A DNA stretch of 64,000 nt. Origin: Flavobacterium lacustre. Lineage in GTDB: Bacteria > Bacteroidota > Bacteroidia > Flavobacteriales > Flavobacteriaceae. Below the pieces are notes generated by a model that was not told the DNA's origin, made no database searches, and worked only from the letters and a program-made list of their open reading frames with translations. A program made the position numbers and the translations under genes. Shown here piece after piece: positions 27,707 to 36,375 of the stretch. The stretch covers positions 3,162,001 to 3,226,000 of the forward strand of contig NZ_CP114882.2 in NCBI RefSeq assembly GCF_027474525.2. Direction: 5' to 3'. How positions within the stretch are numbered: the first letter of the stretch is position 1; every line of letters begins with the position of its first letter.

Positions 27707-28717
27707 TTAAAGTAAAGTTACACCCGTACCATTCAAATCTGAATAGTTGATTTTTCCATATTTTATGGTTACTCCTGTCGCTATATCTTTATCTAAAAGT
27801 AAAGCACCATCCATATCAACATAATCCAATTGAGGCAATAAATGGGCGATTGCTGAGATTCCCACAGTTGATTCCGTCATGCAGCCCACCATTGTTTTCA
27901 GTCCTAATTTTTGGGCTTCGGCAATCATTCTTCTTGCGGGAGTTAGTCCGCCACATTTTACCAATTTTACATTTACACCGTGAAAATGATTGTGACATTT
28001 AGCAACATCTTCTTCGATGATACAACTTTCGTCCGCAATGATAGGCAAAACCGAATGTTTAAACACTTCTTTATGTGCTTCCCAGTTGTCTGCTTTCATA
28101 GGTTGTTCCAAAAATTCGACTCCTAATTTTTTCAATTCAATCGCGTTTTTTATTGTTTCTTCAACACCCCAACCACAATTTGCATCAATTCTAAAAATAG
28201 CATCCGTGTGTTTTCTAAGTTCAGTTACAATGGCAATATCGTCCGGTGTTCCTAATTTAATTTTATAAATAGGCCAAGGCAATTCCTGCATTTTCGAAAC
28301 CATTTTTTCGATAGAAGCGATACCAATTGTATAGTCCGTCAACGGATTTCGTTCTGTAGTATAGTTCCACAATTCGTACAATTTTTTGCCTTTTTTACGC
28401 GCATACAAATCATTGTAAGCCATATCCAAAGCACATAAAGCGAACATATCTCCCTGTAAATACGGATGCACTTTTGCCCAAAACTCTTCTGGTGTTTCGT
28501 TTGAAGTCGCTTCGATAACAGAACGGATTTTTTCTAAATCTCCCATCATCACAGGAACTGTTGTCTTGTAATACGGATTCGAAGTTGCTTCTCCAAATCC
28601 AGAAAAACCATCACTTTTTAACTCGACAATCAATGAGGGTTGTTCCTCTATTGATTCTCTTGAAATGGTAAATGTATGTTTCAATTTTAGGTTGTATGCT
28701 CTTAAAATAAGTTCCAT
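27707..28717 (-). CDS. Dipeptide epimerase (L-Ala-D/L-Glu type, enolase superfamily)
   Basis: The 336-residue protein shows the muconate-lactonizing subgroup pattern: Lys152-x-Lys154 (YKIKLG), metal ligands Asp178 (RIDANCGW), Glu204 (EQPM) and Asp229 (ADES), and a later VKLVKCGGL. These fit L-Ala-D/L-Glu epimerases, which help recycle murein peptides. The next gene downstream is the PLP enzyme. Exact dipeptide specificity cannot be fixed from sequence. Confidence 0.88.
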   Translation of the reverse strand: MELILRAYNLKLKHTFTISRESIEEQPSLIVELKSDGFSGFGEATSNPYYKTTVPVMMGDLEKIRSVIEATSNETPEEFWAKVHPYLQGDMFALCALDMAYNDLYARKKGKKLYELWNYTTERNPLTDYTIGIASIEKMVSKMQELPWPIYKIKLGTPDDIAIVTELRKHTDAIFRIDANCGWGVEETIKNAIELKKLGVEFLEQPMKADNWEAHKEVFKHSVLPIIADESCIIEEDVAKCHNHFHGVNVKLVKCGGLTPARRMIAEAQKLGLKTMVGCMTESTVGISAIAHLLPQLDYVDMDGALLLDKDIATGVTIKYGKINYSDLNGTGVTLL

Positions 28718-28769
28718 AATCCAGTTTATTTCGGGTTGAATTTAATGTCAATATTCTTTATTTCTTGTA

Positions 28770-29582
28770 CTAATATCCCAGCCACAAAAGCGCTTCAACA
28801 AATCCGTCCCGCCAAAGTTTCTCGTTGTGCTGCCCGCCGTTTATAATTTTTTTCTCATTCAAATTTAAACAATAACATCTTTTTGTGTTTACCAAATGCT
28901 CCATTTTGTTTAAATCGCGAACCATATCGTCATCGCCTTCTTTATCGCCGCAAAGAAAATAGATTTTCGATTTCAATTTTTTGGTACTTTCCGCTAATTC
29001 AAAAATTTCCTTTCGATTAATCCAGAAAGAAGGCGAAAAAACACCAGCTTTTCCAAATGTTTCCGGATATTTCAAAAGGGCATAAAAAGACGTTAATCCG
29101 CCAAGAGAACTTCCCATAATAATGGTATTTTTCTTATTGGGTTTCGTTCGGTATGTTTTATCAATTTGGGGTTTTAATGTTTTTACGATAAATTCTAAAT
29201 AATTATCCGCTTTGCCTCCACCGTATTTTTCATTTTTAAAAGGCGTTAACTCTTCTAAACGTTTGTCATTGCCATGTTCGATTGCTACAACAATTACCTG
29301 CGCCTTTAGACTGTCTAACTTTTCATCCACATTCCATTCGCCGGAATATGCTGTTTTTGCATCAAATACATTTTGGGCATCATGCATATAAATCACGGAG
29401 AATTTATTTTTTGAATTTTCGTAATTCATAGGTACATAGACCCAGATTTTCTTGGTTGTCTGGAGTTCGGGAGCGGCAATAGAAAACGTAGAAACTTGTT
29501 GTGAAGCGGTACTTTGCTGTGCTTTACCATTAACTATTATCAGAAAAAATAAAGATAGAAATAGTATAAATTGTCGAATCAT
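28770..29582 (-). CDS. Secreted esterase-fold alpha/beta hydrolase
   Basis: An N-terminal signal peptide (MIRQFILFLSLFFLIIVNGKAQ) precedes an esterase-D/IroE-like domain: KIWVYVPMNYENS strand, YMHDAQNVFDAKT, nucleophile Ser in MGSSLGGLTS, and a late Gly-Gly-His in INGGQHNEKLW. Such enzymes cleave siderophore or other esters in the periplasm. Its position at the head of the epimerase run gives no clear substrate. The start region faces the divergent TerB-like gene, with 58 bp between the two starts. Confidence 0.85.
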   Translation of the reverse strand: MIRQFILFLSLFFLIIVNGKAQQSTASQQVSTFSIAAPELQTTKKIWVYVPMNYENSKNKFSVIYMHDAQNVFDAKTAYSGEWNVDEKLDSLKAQVIVVAIEHGNDKRLEELTPFKNEKYGGGKADNYLEFIVKTLKPQIDKTYRTKPNKKNTIIMGSSLGGLTSFYALLKYPETFGKAGVFSPSFWINRKEIFELAESTKKLKSKIYFLCGDKEGDDDMVRDLNKMEHLVNTKRCYCLNLNEKKIINGGQHNEKLWRDGFVEALLWLGY

Positions 29583-29640
29583 CCGTTGGTTTTTGTATTT
29601 TAATTCTAAAAATAATATTTTAGCTAAAAATAATCATTTG

Positions 29641-30042
29641 ATGAATACTTTCGAAGAAAAAAGAAGTTTACTTTTAGAGATGATTGCCTTCTCCACAGTC
29701 GATGGACAGTTACATAAAAGGGAATATGAGTTTTTGGCAATTGTAGCTCAAGAACTAAATATTGAAGGTGCCGTTTTTAATGATTTATTCCATCAGGAAC
29801 TACCAATACTCTCTATAAAATCTGAATTTCAAAGAATTCAACAATTTTATCGTTTGGCCTTATTGATGCATTCTGACGGAGTTTTACATCTTAAAGAAGC
29901 GGTTGCGATTAAGCAAATTGCAATTGATATGGGATTAAATCCATTAGCAACTAAACGCGTTCTAAAGTTGATGAAGGAATCACCAAGCGTCATTATTGAT
30001 GCCGAAATTTTATTGAATGTTTTTCAGGAGCAGCACAATTAG
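29641..30042 (+). CDS. TerB-like small protein
   Basis: From ATG 29641 the product has 133 residues, MNTFEEKRSLLLEMIAFSTVDGQLHKREYEFL. The repeated S/D-G-x-L-H-x-x-E pattern (VDGQLHKRE, SDGVLHLKE) and all-helical character match the TerB/DjlA-like fold, with acidic metal-binding positions. The frame extends upstream, but that would run into the divergent esterase gene. The molecular role of TerB is unclear. Its stop overlaps the stop of the convergent gene by 4 bp. Confidence 0.78.
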   Translation: MNTFEEKRSLLLEMIAFSTVDGQLHKREYEFLAIVAQELNIEGAVFNDLFHQELPILSIKSEFQRIQQFYRLALLMHSDGVLHLKEAVAIKQIAIDMGLNPLATKRVLKLMKESPSVIIDAEILLNVFQEQHN

Positions 30043-31265
30043 TTTTTGAACGACATTTTTACACCAAAACCAGTCTGTAAATCCGGTGCATTATCGACTT
30101 TTATATCTTCTCTCGCATATATAAAATAAGAAAATTGCTTCACCGAATATGTGAAGATAAAATTCCAACCTTCCAGATTTTCATACAGATGAGACATTGC
30201 ATGTTGCCAATGCGTTTTCACTCTTTCGCCAGTTAAAATTATATGGTCAAAATCATTCTTATTGTTGTAGGGAGTTTGAAAAGTGTAATTGATACCGTAA
30301 GAAATATAATTATTGCTTTTGAGTTTCCTTTTATAATCAAGCAACCCTTCAAAACTATACAGAACCTCTTGATTGCTTATATTTACTCTGTCGCCAAATT
30401 GTATAACTCTTTGTCGTAAAGCGCCGGCACTTAGACCAACTGTAAAAATATTTGTGTCCCTGACTACTATTTTTTTTATCAATGAAGAAGAAATTCCCAC
30501 GTCTGCCACCGGATTGTACTTGGAAACATTAATTCCTAAATGCGTTCCAAAATTCAAATAGATTTTATGCTTTTTGTTCATCCCTAATTTTGGATAATAG
30601 AAATAATTCACTTCAAATCCCTGAATCCCAAAATCGCCATTCTTCATTGTTAGGCTATTGCCATTTTCATCTCTATAAAAAATATCCGCTTTGTTAAATC
30701 CGTAATGTCGTCTGGAAAACGGGTCATCACCACCGGCAATATTGCTGTGAAACCATTCTATTGATTCATCAGAAGTAAAAAATGAAAATGGATATTTCCC
30801 TTTATCCAGCGAATGCATCCGCAGGCCAAAATTAAGTTCATGACTTACAGACAAAGGCAAACTGAACGTAAATCGGTACGATCTTATAACTCCATCAGCC
30901 TTAAATTCTCTGATTTTAGCAGGAATTTCGTTGAGATTAAACACAAATTCTCTATCATGCCAAGAGAAATTTTCTGCAATTTTTTGATCGGCAGGATTTG
31001 TTAATTCATATGATTTCACATAAGGCAACATGACATTTCCACTCGAAATTTCGAACGAAAACGAGTATTTCTCTGGAGCTTTAATTTTGAAATTATGGTT
31101 TATTCTCGAAATATACATTCCAAGCGGATGTGTCGACAGAAGATTGGGTTTTATGATATCTGAGGTGTTTTCTATTTCATTTCTTATAAAATCCTCTGTT
31201 GTGGATTGCGCTGAAGCAAATGAAATAAATACTAATAAGACGAAAAAAATAAAAAAGTTTTTCAT
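30039..31265 (-). CDS. Probable outer-membrane beta-barrel protein, unknown function
   Basis: The 408-residue protein begins with a signal peptide (MKNFFIFFVLLVFISFASAQ). The rest is rich in alternating aromatic/polar beta strands, and it ends with a strand terminated by Phe-Lys-Asn, suggesting an outer-membrane barrel. It somewhat recalls the DUF3187 group, but I cannot confirm that. No TonB box or plug is seen. It is a lone gene with a 290-bp AT-rich gap before it that shows no gene or clear motif. Confidence 0.72.
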   Translation of the reverse strand: MKNFFIFFVLLVFISFASAQSTTEDFIRNEIENTSDIIKPNLLSTHPLGMYISRINHNFKIKAPEKYSFSFEISSGNVMLPYVKSYELTNPADQKIAENFSWHDREFVFNLNEIPAKIREFKADGVIRSYRFTFSLPLSVSHELNFGLRMHSLDKGKYPFSFFTSDESIEWFHSNIAGGDDPFSRRHYGFNKADIFYRDENGNSLTMKNGDFGIQGFEVNYFYYPKLGMNKKHKIYLNFGTHLGINVSKYNPVADVGISSSLIKKIVVRDTNIFTVGLSAGALRQRVIQFGDRVNISNQEVLYSFEGLLDYKRKLKSNNYISYGINYTFQTPYNNKNDFDHIILTGERVKTHWQHAMSHLYENLEGWNFIFTYSVKQFSYFIYAREDIKVDNAPDLQTGFGVKMSFKN

Positions 31266-31556
31266 TTAACGTCATTTTAAAAGGTGAGTCAAGAAAACAA
31301 TTCTCCTCAAATTTAAATAATTTCACAGGAATTAAAAAGTATTTTAATACAAAAAAAGGAATATTAAAAATTTTAATTATTTGAAAAACAGATAATTAAC
31401 AAAAAATTACATTTTATTATTTAGACATACTGTATTAAAAAACAGAGCTTATGAGGCATACAATTGTATCGTTCCGATTTTAAAAAAAAATAAAAAAATG
31501 ATGGATTAACAAATTGGAGATTTGTCAGTTGTTAAATATTTTTTGGGCAGTAAAAA

Positions 31557-33548
31557 TTAAGTGAGCTGACCTTGTAATCTTTTTATGTCATCACGCAATT
31601 TAGCTGCTTGCATAAAGTCTAAATCTTTAGCCGCTTTTTCCATAGATTTGCGTTTTTCCCGTATGATTTTCTCCAATTCCGGTTTTGACATATAAGTGGT
31701 TTCCGGTTCAGCTGCGGCATTTAATGTGTGGCCTAATTCATATTCCACCAATGGATTTTTGGTAAAAGCGCTGTCGATTTTTTTATTTAATGCCTGCGGA
31801 ACTTGATTGTATTTCGTGTTGTAATTGATTTGTTTGGTTCTGCGATAATTCGTGTCATCAATGGTTTTTTGCATACTATTGGTGATTTTATCTGCATACA
31901 TAATCGCTTTTCCATTTAGGTTTCTCGCAGCACGCCCAATTGTTTGCGTAAGCGAACGGTGGCTTCGTAAAAATCCTTCTTTGTCAGCATCTAAAATCGC
32001 TACCAAGGAAACTTCCGGTAAATCTAATCCTTCACGCAATAAATTCACCCCAATCAAAACATCAAATAATCCCTTTCGCAAATCCTGCATAATTTCTATT
32101 CGTTCCAAAGTATCCACATCAGAATGAATGTAGCGGCAACGAATGGAAACTTTTGTCAAATATTTGGCTAATTCTTCGGCCATTCTTTTGGTCAAAGTGG
32201 TGACCAAAACCCGTTCGTCTAATTCACAACGCACTTGAATTTCTTCAATCAAATCGTCAATTTGATTTAAACTTGGTCGGATTTCAATTATTGGATCTAA
32301 TAATCCTGTTGGCCGAATAACTTGTTCCACATAAACACCATCTGTTTTCTGCAATTCGTAATCGGCTGGAGTTGCCGAAACATAAATTACTTGGTTTTGC
32401 ATTGCTTCGAATTCCTCGAATTTCAATGGTCGGTTGTCCATTGCTGCCGGAAGTCGGAAACCATATTCCACCAAATTTTCTTTTCGGCTTCGGTCGCCTC
32501 CGTACATGGCGTGAACCTGCGAAAGTGTTACGTGACTTTCATCAACCACCATCAAAAAGTCCTTTGGAAAATAATCCAATAAACAAAAAGGTCTTGTTCC
32601 GGCTTGTCTTCCGTCAAGGTAACGCGAATAATTTTCGATACCAGAGCAATAGCCTAATTCGCGTATCATTTCTAAATCGAAATTCGTGCGCTCTTCTAAA
32701 CGTTTTGCTTCCAGATGTTTTCCTATTTCCTTGAAATAATCAACTTGTTTCACTAAATCCTGTTGAATTTCCCATATGGCACCTTGTAAAACATCTGGCG
32801 AAGTCACAAACATATTGGCCGGATAAATAGTCAGTTTTTCGAATTTTTCGATGACTTGAGCGTTTTTAACATCAAAACTTTCAATTTCTTCGATTTCATC
32901 TCCAAAGAAATGAATTCTAAAAGCATCATCCGCATAACTGGGATAAACTTCTACAATATCACCTTTTATTCTAAAATTTCCTGCGTTAAAATCAGCTTCG
33001 GTACGCGCATATAAACTTTGGACCAAACTGTGCAAAAATTTGGTTCGGGAAATCACTTGATTTTTCTCGATTGCAATCACGTTTTTCTGAAATTCAACCG
33101 GATTTCCGATACCATACAAACAGGAAACAGAAGCCACAACCAATATATCTCTACGTCCCGAAAGCAAAGAAGACGTGGTGCTCAATCGCATTTTTTCCAG
33201 TTCTTCATTGATGGATAAATCCTTCTCAATAAAAACACCAGTTACGGGCATAAATGCTTCGGGCTGATAATAATCGTAGTAAGAAACAAAATATTCTACG
33301 GCATTATTCGGAAAAAACTGTTTGAATTCAGAGTATAATTGTGCTGCAAGGGTTTTATTGTGTGCCAAAACCAATGTAGGTCTTTGCACTTCCTGAATCA
33401 CATTTGCTACAGTAAATGTTTTTCCGGAACCGGTAACCCCTAATAAAGTTTGGAATTTTTCTCCATCAATAATCCCTTGAGCTAATTTTTCAATCGCTTG
33501 AGGTTGGTCGCCTTTCGGCTGGTAATCGGATACTACTTGGAAATTCAT
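31557..33548 (-). CDS. uvrB: Excinuclease ABC subunit B
   Basis: The 663-residue nucleotide-excision-repair helicase has Walker A GVTGSGKTFT, the beta-hairpin region SYYDYYQPEA, the DESH box (VVDESHVTLSQ), and motifs V/VI (GVNLLREGLDLPE, QTIGRAARN). The C-terminal UVR domain (about 620-660, KAAKDLDFMQAAKLRD) contacts UvrC. Length and motif order are standard. A TATCTTTG -7 element sits 21 bp before the ATG. Confidence 0.97.
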   Translation of the reverse strand: MNFQVVSDYQPKGDQPQAIEKLAQGIIDGEKFQTLLGVTGSGKTFTVANVIQEVQRPTLVLAHNKTLAAQLYSEFKQFFPNNAVEYFVSYYDYYQPEAFMPVTGVFIEKDLSINEELEKMRLSTTSSLLSGRRDILVVASVSCLYGIGNPVEFQKNVIAIEKNQVISRTKFLHSLVQSLYARTEADFNAGNFRIKGDIVEVYPSYADDAFRIHFFGDEIEEIESFDVKNAQVIEKFEKLTIYPANMFVTSPDVLQGAIWEIQQDLVKQVDYFKEIGKHLEAKRLEERTNFDLEMIRELGYCSGIENYSRYLDGRQAGTRPFCLLDYFPKDFLMVVDESHVTLSQVHAMYGGDRSRKENLVEYGFRLPAAMDNRPLKFEEFEAMQNQVIYVSATPADYELQKTDGVYVEQVIRPTGLLDPIIEIRPSLNQIDDLIEEIQVRCELDERVLVTTLTKRMAEELAKYLTKVSIRCRYIHSDVDTLERIEIMQDLRKGLFDVLIGVNLLREGLDLPEVSLVAILDADKEGFLRSHRSLTQTIGRAARNLNGKAIMYADKITNSMQKTIDDTNYRRTKQINYNTKYNQVPQALNKKIDSAFTKNPLVEYELGHTLNAAAEPETTYMSKPELEKIIREKRKSMEKAAKDLDFMQAAKLRDDIKRLQGQLT

Positions 33549-33568
33549 TTATTTGGATTGCTGATTGG

Positions 33569-33576
33569 CAAAGATA
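33569..33576 (-). promoter_or_regulatory. TAnnTTTG -7 element for uvrB
   Basis: The minus strand reads TATCTTTG, ending 21 bp before the uvrB start. Confidence 0.55.
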
Positions 33577-33610
33577 CAAAGGAATTTACTAAAAAAAAGT
33601 GTTGAAAAAC

Positions 33611-34564
33611 TTAAAACTTCCATGCTTTTTGTTGCTCCTGACTTAAGAAAGTCCAGGCTACAATTCGGCTTGATTTTTGGCCTTGAGCCATATCGATAGT
33701 TTTTATGTCAACGGCACTCACTTTGTTTAACGTCTTGTAAAGGCTGGAAAGATTCTCTTTTTTAGAAACTAAAGTTGTAAACCATAAACACTGCATCGGG
33801 TATTTAGCGCTTTCGTAAATCATTTGGGTTACAAAGCCAATTTCACCACCTTCACACCATAATTCTGCGTTTTGTCCTCCAAAATTCAATACTGGATTTT
33901 TGGTTCTGGTGTTTTCTAAATTATTAATTTTTCGGATGGACGCTTTTGTAGCTTCTTCCTTAGAATTATGAAACGGCGGATTGCAAATTGTGAACGTAAA
34001 TTTATCTTCGGGAGTAAAAATATTTTTAAAGATAAAGCGACTTTCCGTTTGCGATTGCAAGCTGATTGCATCGATTAAATTAGGATTGTTCTGGATGATT
34101 TTTTTGCAATTCTGAATTGCTTTTTCATCAATATCAGTTCCTACAAAACTCCAACCATAAGCGGCATTCCCAATTATTGGATAAATACAATTGGCTCCAA
34201 TACCAATATCCAATCCTTGAACTGTTTCGCCTTCGGGAATAATTCCGTTGTTGCTTGAAGCCAATAAATCAGCCAAATAATGAATATAATCTGCTCGTCC
34301 GGGAATTGGCGGACAAAGATAATTAGCCGGAATATCCCATTTTTGTATTCCAAAATGGGTGTTTAATAATGCTTTATTCAGTGCTTTTACTGCTTCGGGA
34401 TTACTGAAGTCAATTGTTTTTATAGCGTGCTCGTTGATAGAAACAAATTTTTCTAGTTCAGGAGATATCGTTATTAATTGATCAAAATCATACCCAAATC
34501 TATCGAGATTTCGAGGATGTAAATTGGTCTTTTCAGTAATCGTTTTGGGTTTTATTTCTTTCAT
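33611..34564 (-). CDS. rlmF: 23S rRNA (adenine(1618)-N(6))-methyltransferase
   Basis: This SAM-dependent N6-adenine methyltransferase has 317 residues. The catalytic motif NPPFH is preceded by the SAM loop LDIGIGANCIYP and GTDIDEKAI. The N-terminal LHPRNLDRFGYDFDQL and later CLWFTTLVSKKENL are characteristic of RlmF. It methylates A1618 of 23S rRNA. A TATCTTTG element (34572-34579, minus strand) lies only 8 bp before the ATG, suggesting an almost leaderless message. Confidence 0.93.
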   Translation of the reverse strand: MKEIKPKTITEKTNLHPRNLDRFGYDFDQLITISPELEKFVSINEHAIKTIDFSNPEAVKALNKALLNTHFGIQKWDIPANYLCPPIPGRADYIHYLADLLASSNNGIIPEGETVQGLDIGIGANCIYPIIGNAAYGWSFVGTDIDEKAIQNCKKIIQNNPNLIDAISLQSQTESRFIFKNIFTPEDKFTFTICNPPFHNSKEEATKASIRKINNLENTRTKNPVLNFGGQNAELWCEGGEIGFVTQMIYESAKYPMQCLWFTTLVSKKENLSSLYKTLNKVSAVDIKTIDMAQGQKSSRIVAWTFLSQEQQKAWKF

Positions 34565-34571
34565 TTCGGCG

Positions 34572-34579
34572 CAAAGATA
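34572..34579 (-). promoter_or_regulatory. TAnnTTTG -7 element for rlmF
   Basis: The minus strand reads TATCTTTG only 7 bp from the ATG, so transcription would start at or very near the start codon. Confidence 0.45.
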
Positions 34580-34651
34580 GTCAATCTCTTTTTGTCTAAA
34601 TATAAAGTTGAATTTAATCCCAGAAAGAGTTGATAAATTCAGGTTTCAGCA

Positions 34652-35314
34652 CTAATCCATACATTCCATCAGCAACAAATCCCCTTGATCATGCTCGATG
34701 GTTACGATACCGTCATTGGTAACATGATTGCTGCTTCCGGTTCTGTAACCGATGGTTAGAGTATCGTCCTTTAGCGGATAAAATAAATTACTGGAATGAA
34801 TTCCGGTTACATGACCAATGGGAATTAATGAAATTGGTGTGTTTGCAGTGTACCATTTTTCGAACTTTTTTGGCAATAAAAACACTTTTGAATGGTCGTC
34901 GAGGATTACGATTTTTAATGTATTTCGGTATCTGGTAATATTGGTTAAATTCGTGATGGTGTGATCGGCTCTTTTTCCGGTGGCCCAAATTACATTTACG
35001 GCTGGAATTTTTCGTTCGATTAAATAATCGAATGCTTTTTCTAAATCGGTTTTATTTTGATCCGGTGTGTGAACAATTTCTATTGGATATTGTGTGGTTT
35101 GGTAAATTTCGGGGTCAAAACCTCTATCGAAATCTCCCAAAAGCACATCGACTTTTATGTCTAATTCCATGACTCTTTCGATGGCGGAATCTAACACTAC
35201 TACTAATGGCGACCATTCTAATAATTGCCCTAATAATTCAGGTTGGCATGAGGCTCCGTTAGCAATGATTAAAGCGGGTTCTTGGTCGTCGCGAACAATA
35301 TGGTGTGAAGACAT
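34652..35314 (-). CDS. thiN: Thiamine pyrophosphokinase
   Basis: The 220-residue enzyme makes thiamine diphosphate from thiamine and ATP. Key signs are IANGASC near the N-terminus, VLDSAIERV, the catalytic GDFDRG, HTPDQNKTDLEKAF and the C-terminal beta domain (TGIHSSNLFYPLKDDTL, GSSNHVTNDG). I chose ATG 35312-35314 (MSSHHIVRDD); the frame continues upstream, but that sequence is unlike the family. No other thiamine genes are near. Confidence 0.9.
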   Translation of the reverse strand: MSSHHIVRDDQEPALIIANGASCQPELLGQLLEWSPLVVVLDSAIERVMELDIKVDVLLGDFDRGFDPEIYQTTQYPIEIVHTPDQNKTDLEKAFDYLIERKIPAVNVIWATGKRADHTITNLTNITRYRNTLKIVILDDHSKVFLLPKKFEKWYTANTPISLIPIGHVTGIHSSNLFYPLKDDTLTIGYRTGSSNHVTNDGIVTIEHDQGDLLLMECMD

Positions 35315-35454
35315 TGTGATTTTTGATTTTATTTGAGATTTGTCGTAAAGGTATGAAAATCTGAAATAGGTTATGAGCAGATTTTGTTTGCAATTGTTGT
35401 GATTAGCCCAGATAGTAATGGAAAGCCCGGAGTGCAAAAAAATAATTTTTCTGG

Positions 35455-35490
35455 TCCTAAAAAAGCGACCAAAGGAAGCTCTTTTTAGGA
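35455..35490 (-). terminator. Terminator-like hairpin after DUF4249
   Basis: Arms TCCTAAAAA and TTTTTAGGA lie about 60 bp past the stop of the DUF4249 gene. Confidence 0.6.
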
Positions 35491-35548
35491 TTTAGAAAAA
35501 TATTTTTTTAAGCGAGGACTTGAAATGAATAGCTGGATTAGCTTCTGA

Positions 35549-36370
35549 TTATTGTATTGTATAGTATTTTTTTTCGACTTCACTGAGCGAAAAATACCCC
35601 AAAGGATAATTTTCAGCATCGGTGGTGTTGATTATATTTCCTCGAACGGTCGCCGGTGGAGACTGAAATGGCCCGCCACCGCTGTTTCCTGCGATACTGA
35701 CCAAAACGTTCATGTAGTTGAAATAGGCTTTTGATATTCCGAAATGACTGATTTCTAAGGTGTCGCCGGGTTTTAAATCATCATTTTGTGAAATACTGAA
35801 AAATTCGTTTCCGTTGAAAAACTCATCTTCATCTACATAATAATTTGATTTAATTTGGTTGGAATACACGTATTTGTACAGATAATAATTGGGTGTATTG
35901 GCCGGATCGATGAAAAATGTCTTGATTTCGATATTTTTTCCGGTAAAACCGCCTTCGTTGTTTTGAACAATTTTTGTTATCGGCGCAACTGATTTTAGGG
36001 TTTCGGTAGCGGTATATGTATTGGTTCCGTTGTTAATTGTGAGTGTATATGTTTCATCGATAACAGGAATAAAATCGCTGCAAATGTATTCGCCAGTGCT
36101 GGAAAGTTCTACAAAATTGAAAATAGTACCAGAGCTGTTTTTGACGTAAACTGTTGCTCCGTTTACTTTTGGAATATTTGTATTGTAATAGCTGGTTGTA
36201 TAGGTCAACTTTATTTTTTGATTGTTTCCTACTGTTCCTTTTTCCCAAAATATCGATGCTTCGATAACTAATTTTGGCGGTGCGGTAACTAAGTCTACTT
36301 CGACAACCTCTTCACAACTGTTGCAAAGAAAAGCGATTAGTAAAACGAAATAAGAAGCTATTTTTTTCAT
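35549..36370 (-). CDS. DUF4249 outer-membrane lipoprotein
   Basis: A lipoprotein signal ends in the lipobox FLCNSCEEV near residue 19. The mature protein has two beta-rich regions with KLVIEASIF and a GATVYVKNSSG strand, matching DUF4249, which in Bacteroidota almost always follows a TonB-dependent receptor. Here the receptor is 5 bp upstream, so the pair probably forms an outer-membrane uptake complex. The ligand is unknown. Confidence 0.9.
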   Translation of the reverse strand: MKKIASYFVLLIAFLCNSCEEVVEVDLVTAPPKLVIEASIFWEKGTVGNNQKIKLTYTTSYYNTNIPKVNGATVYVKNSSGTIFNFVELSSTGEYICSDFIPVIDETYTLTINNGTNTYTATETLKSVAPITKIVQNNEGGFTGKNIEIKTFFIDPANTPNYYLYKYVYSNQIKSNYYVDEDEFFNGNEFFSISQNDDLKPGDTLEISHFGISKAYFNYMNVLVSIAGNSGGGPFQSPPATVRGNIINTTDAENYPLGYFSLSEVEKKYYTIQ

Positions 36371-36375
36371 GATTA

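Noticed and set aside
29452..29640. N-terminal extension of the TerB-like protein
   Set aside because: It would overlap the start of the divergent esterase gene, and the extra sequence is not TerB-like.
35315..35437. N-terminal extension of thiamine pyrophosphokinase
   Set aside because: The extra 41 residues look like non-coding translation and the family start fits ATG 35312-35314.
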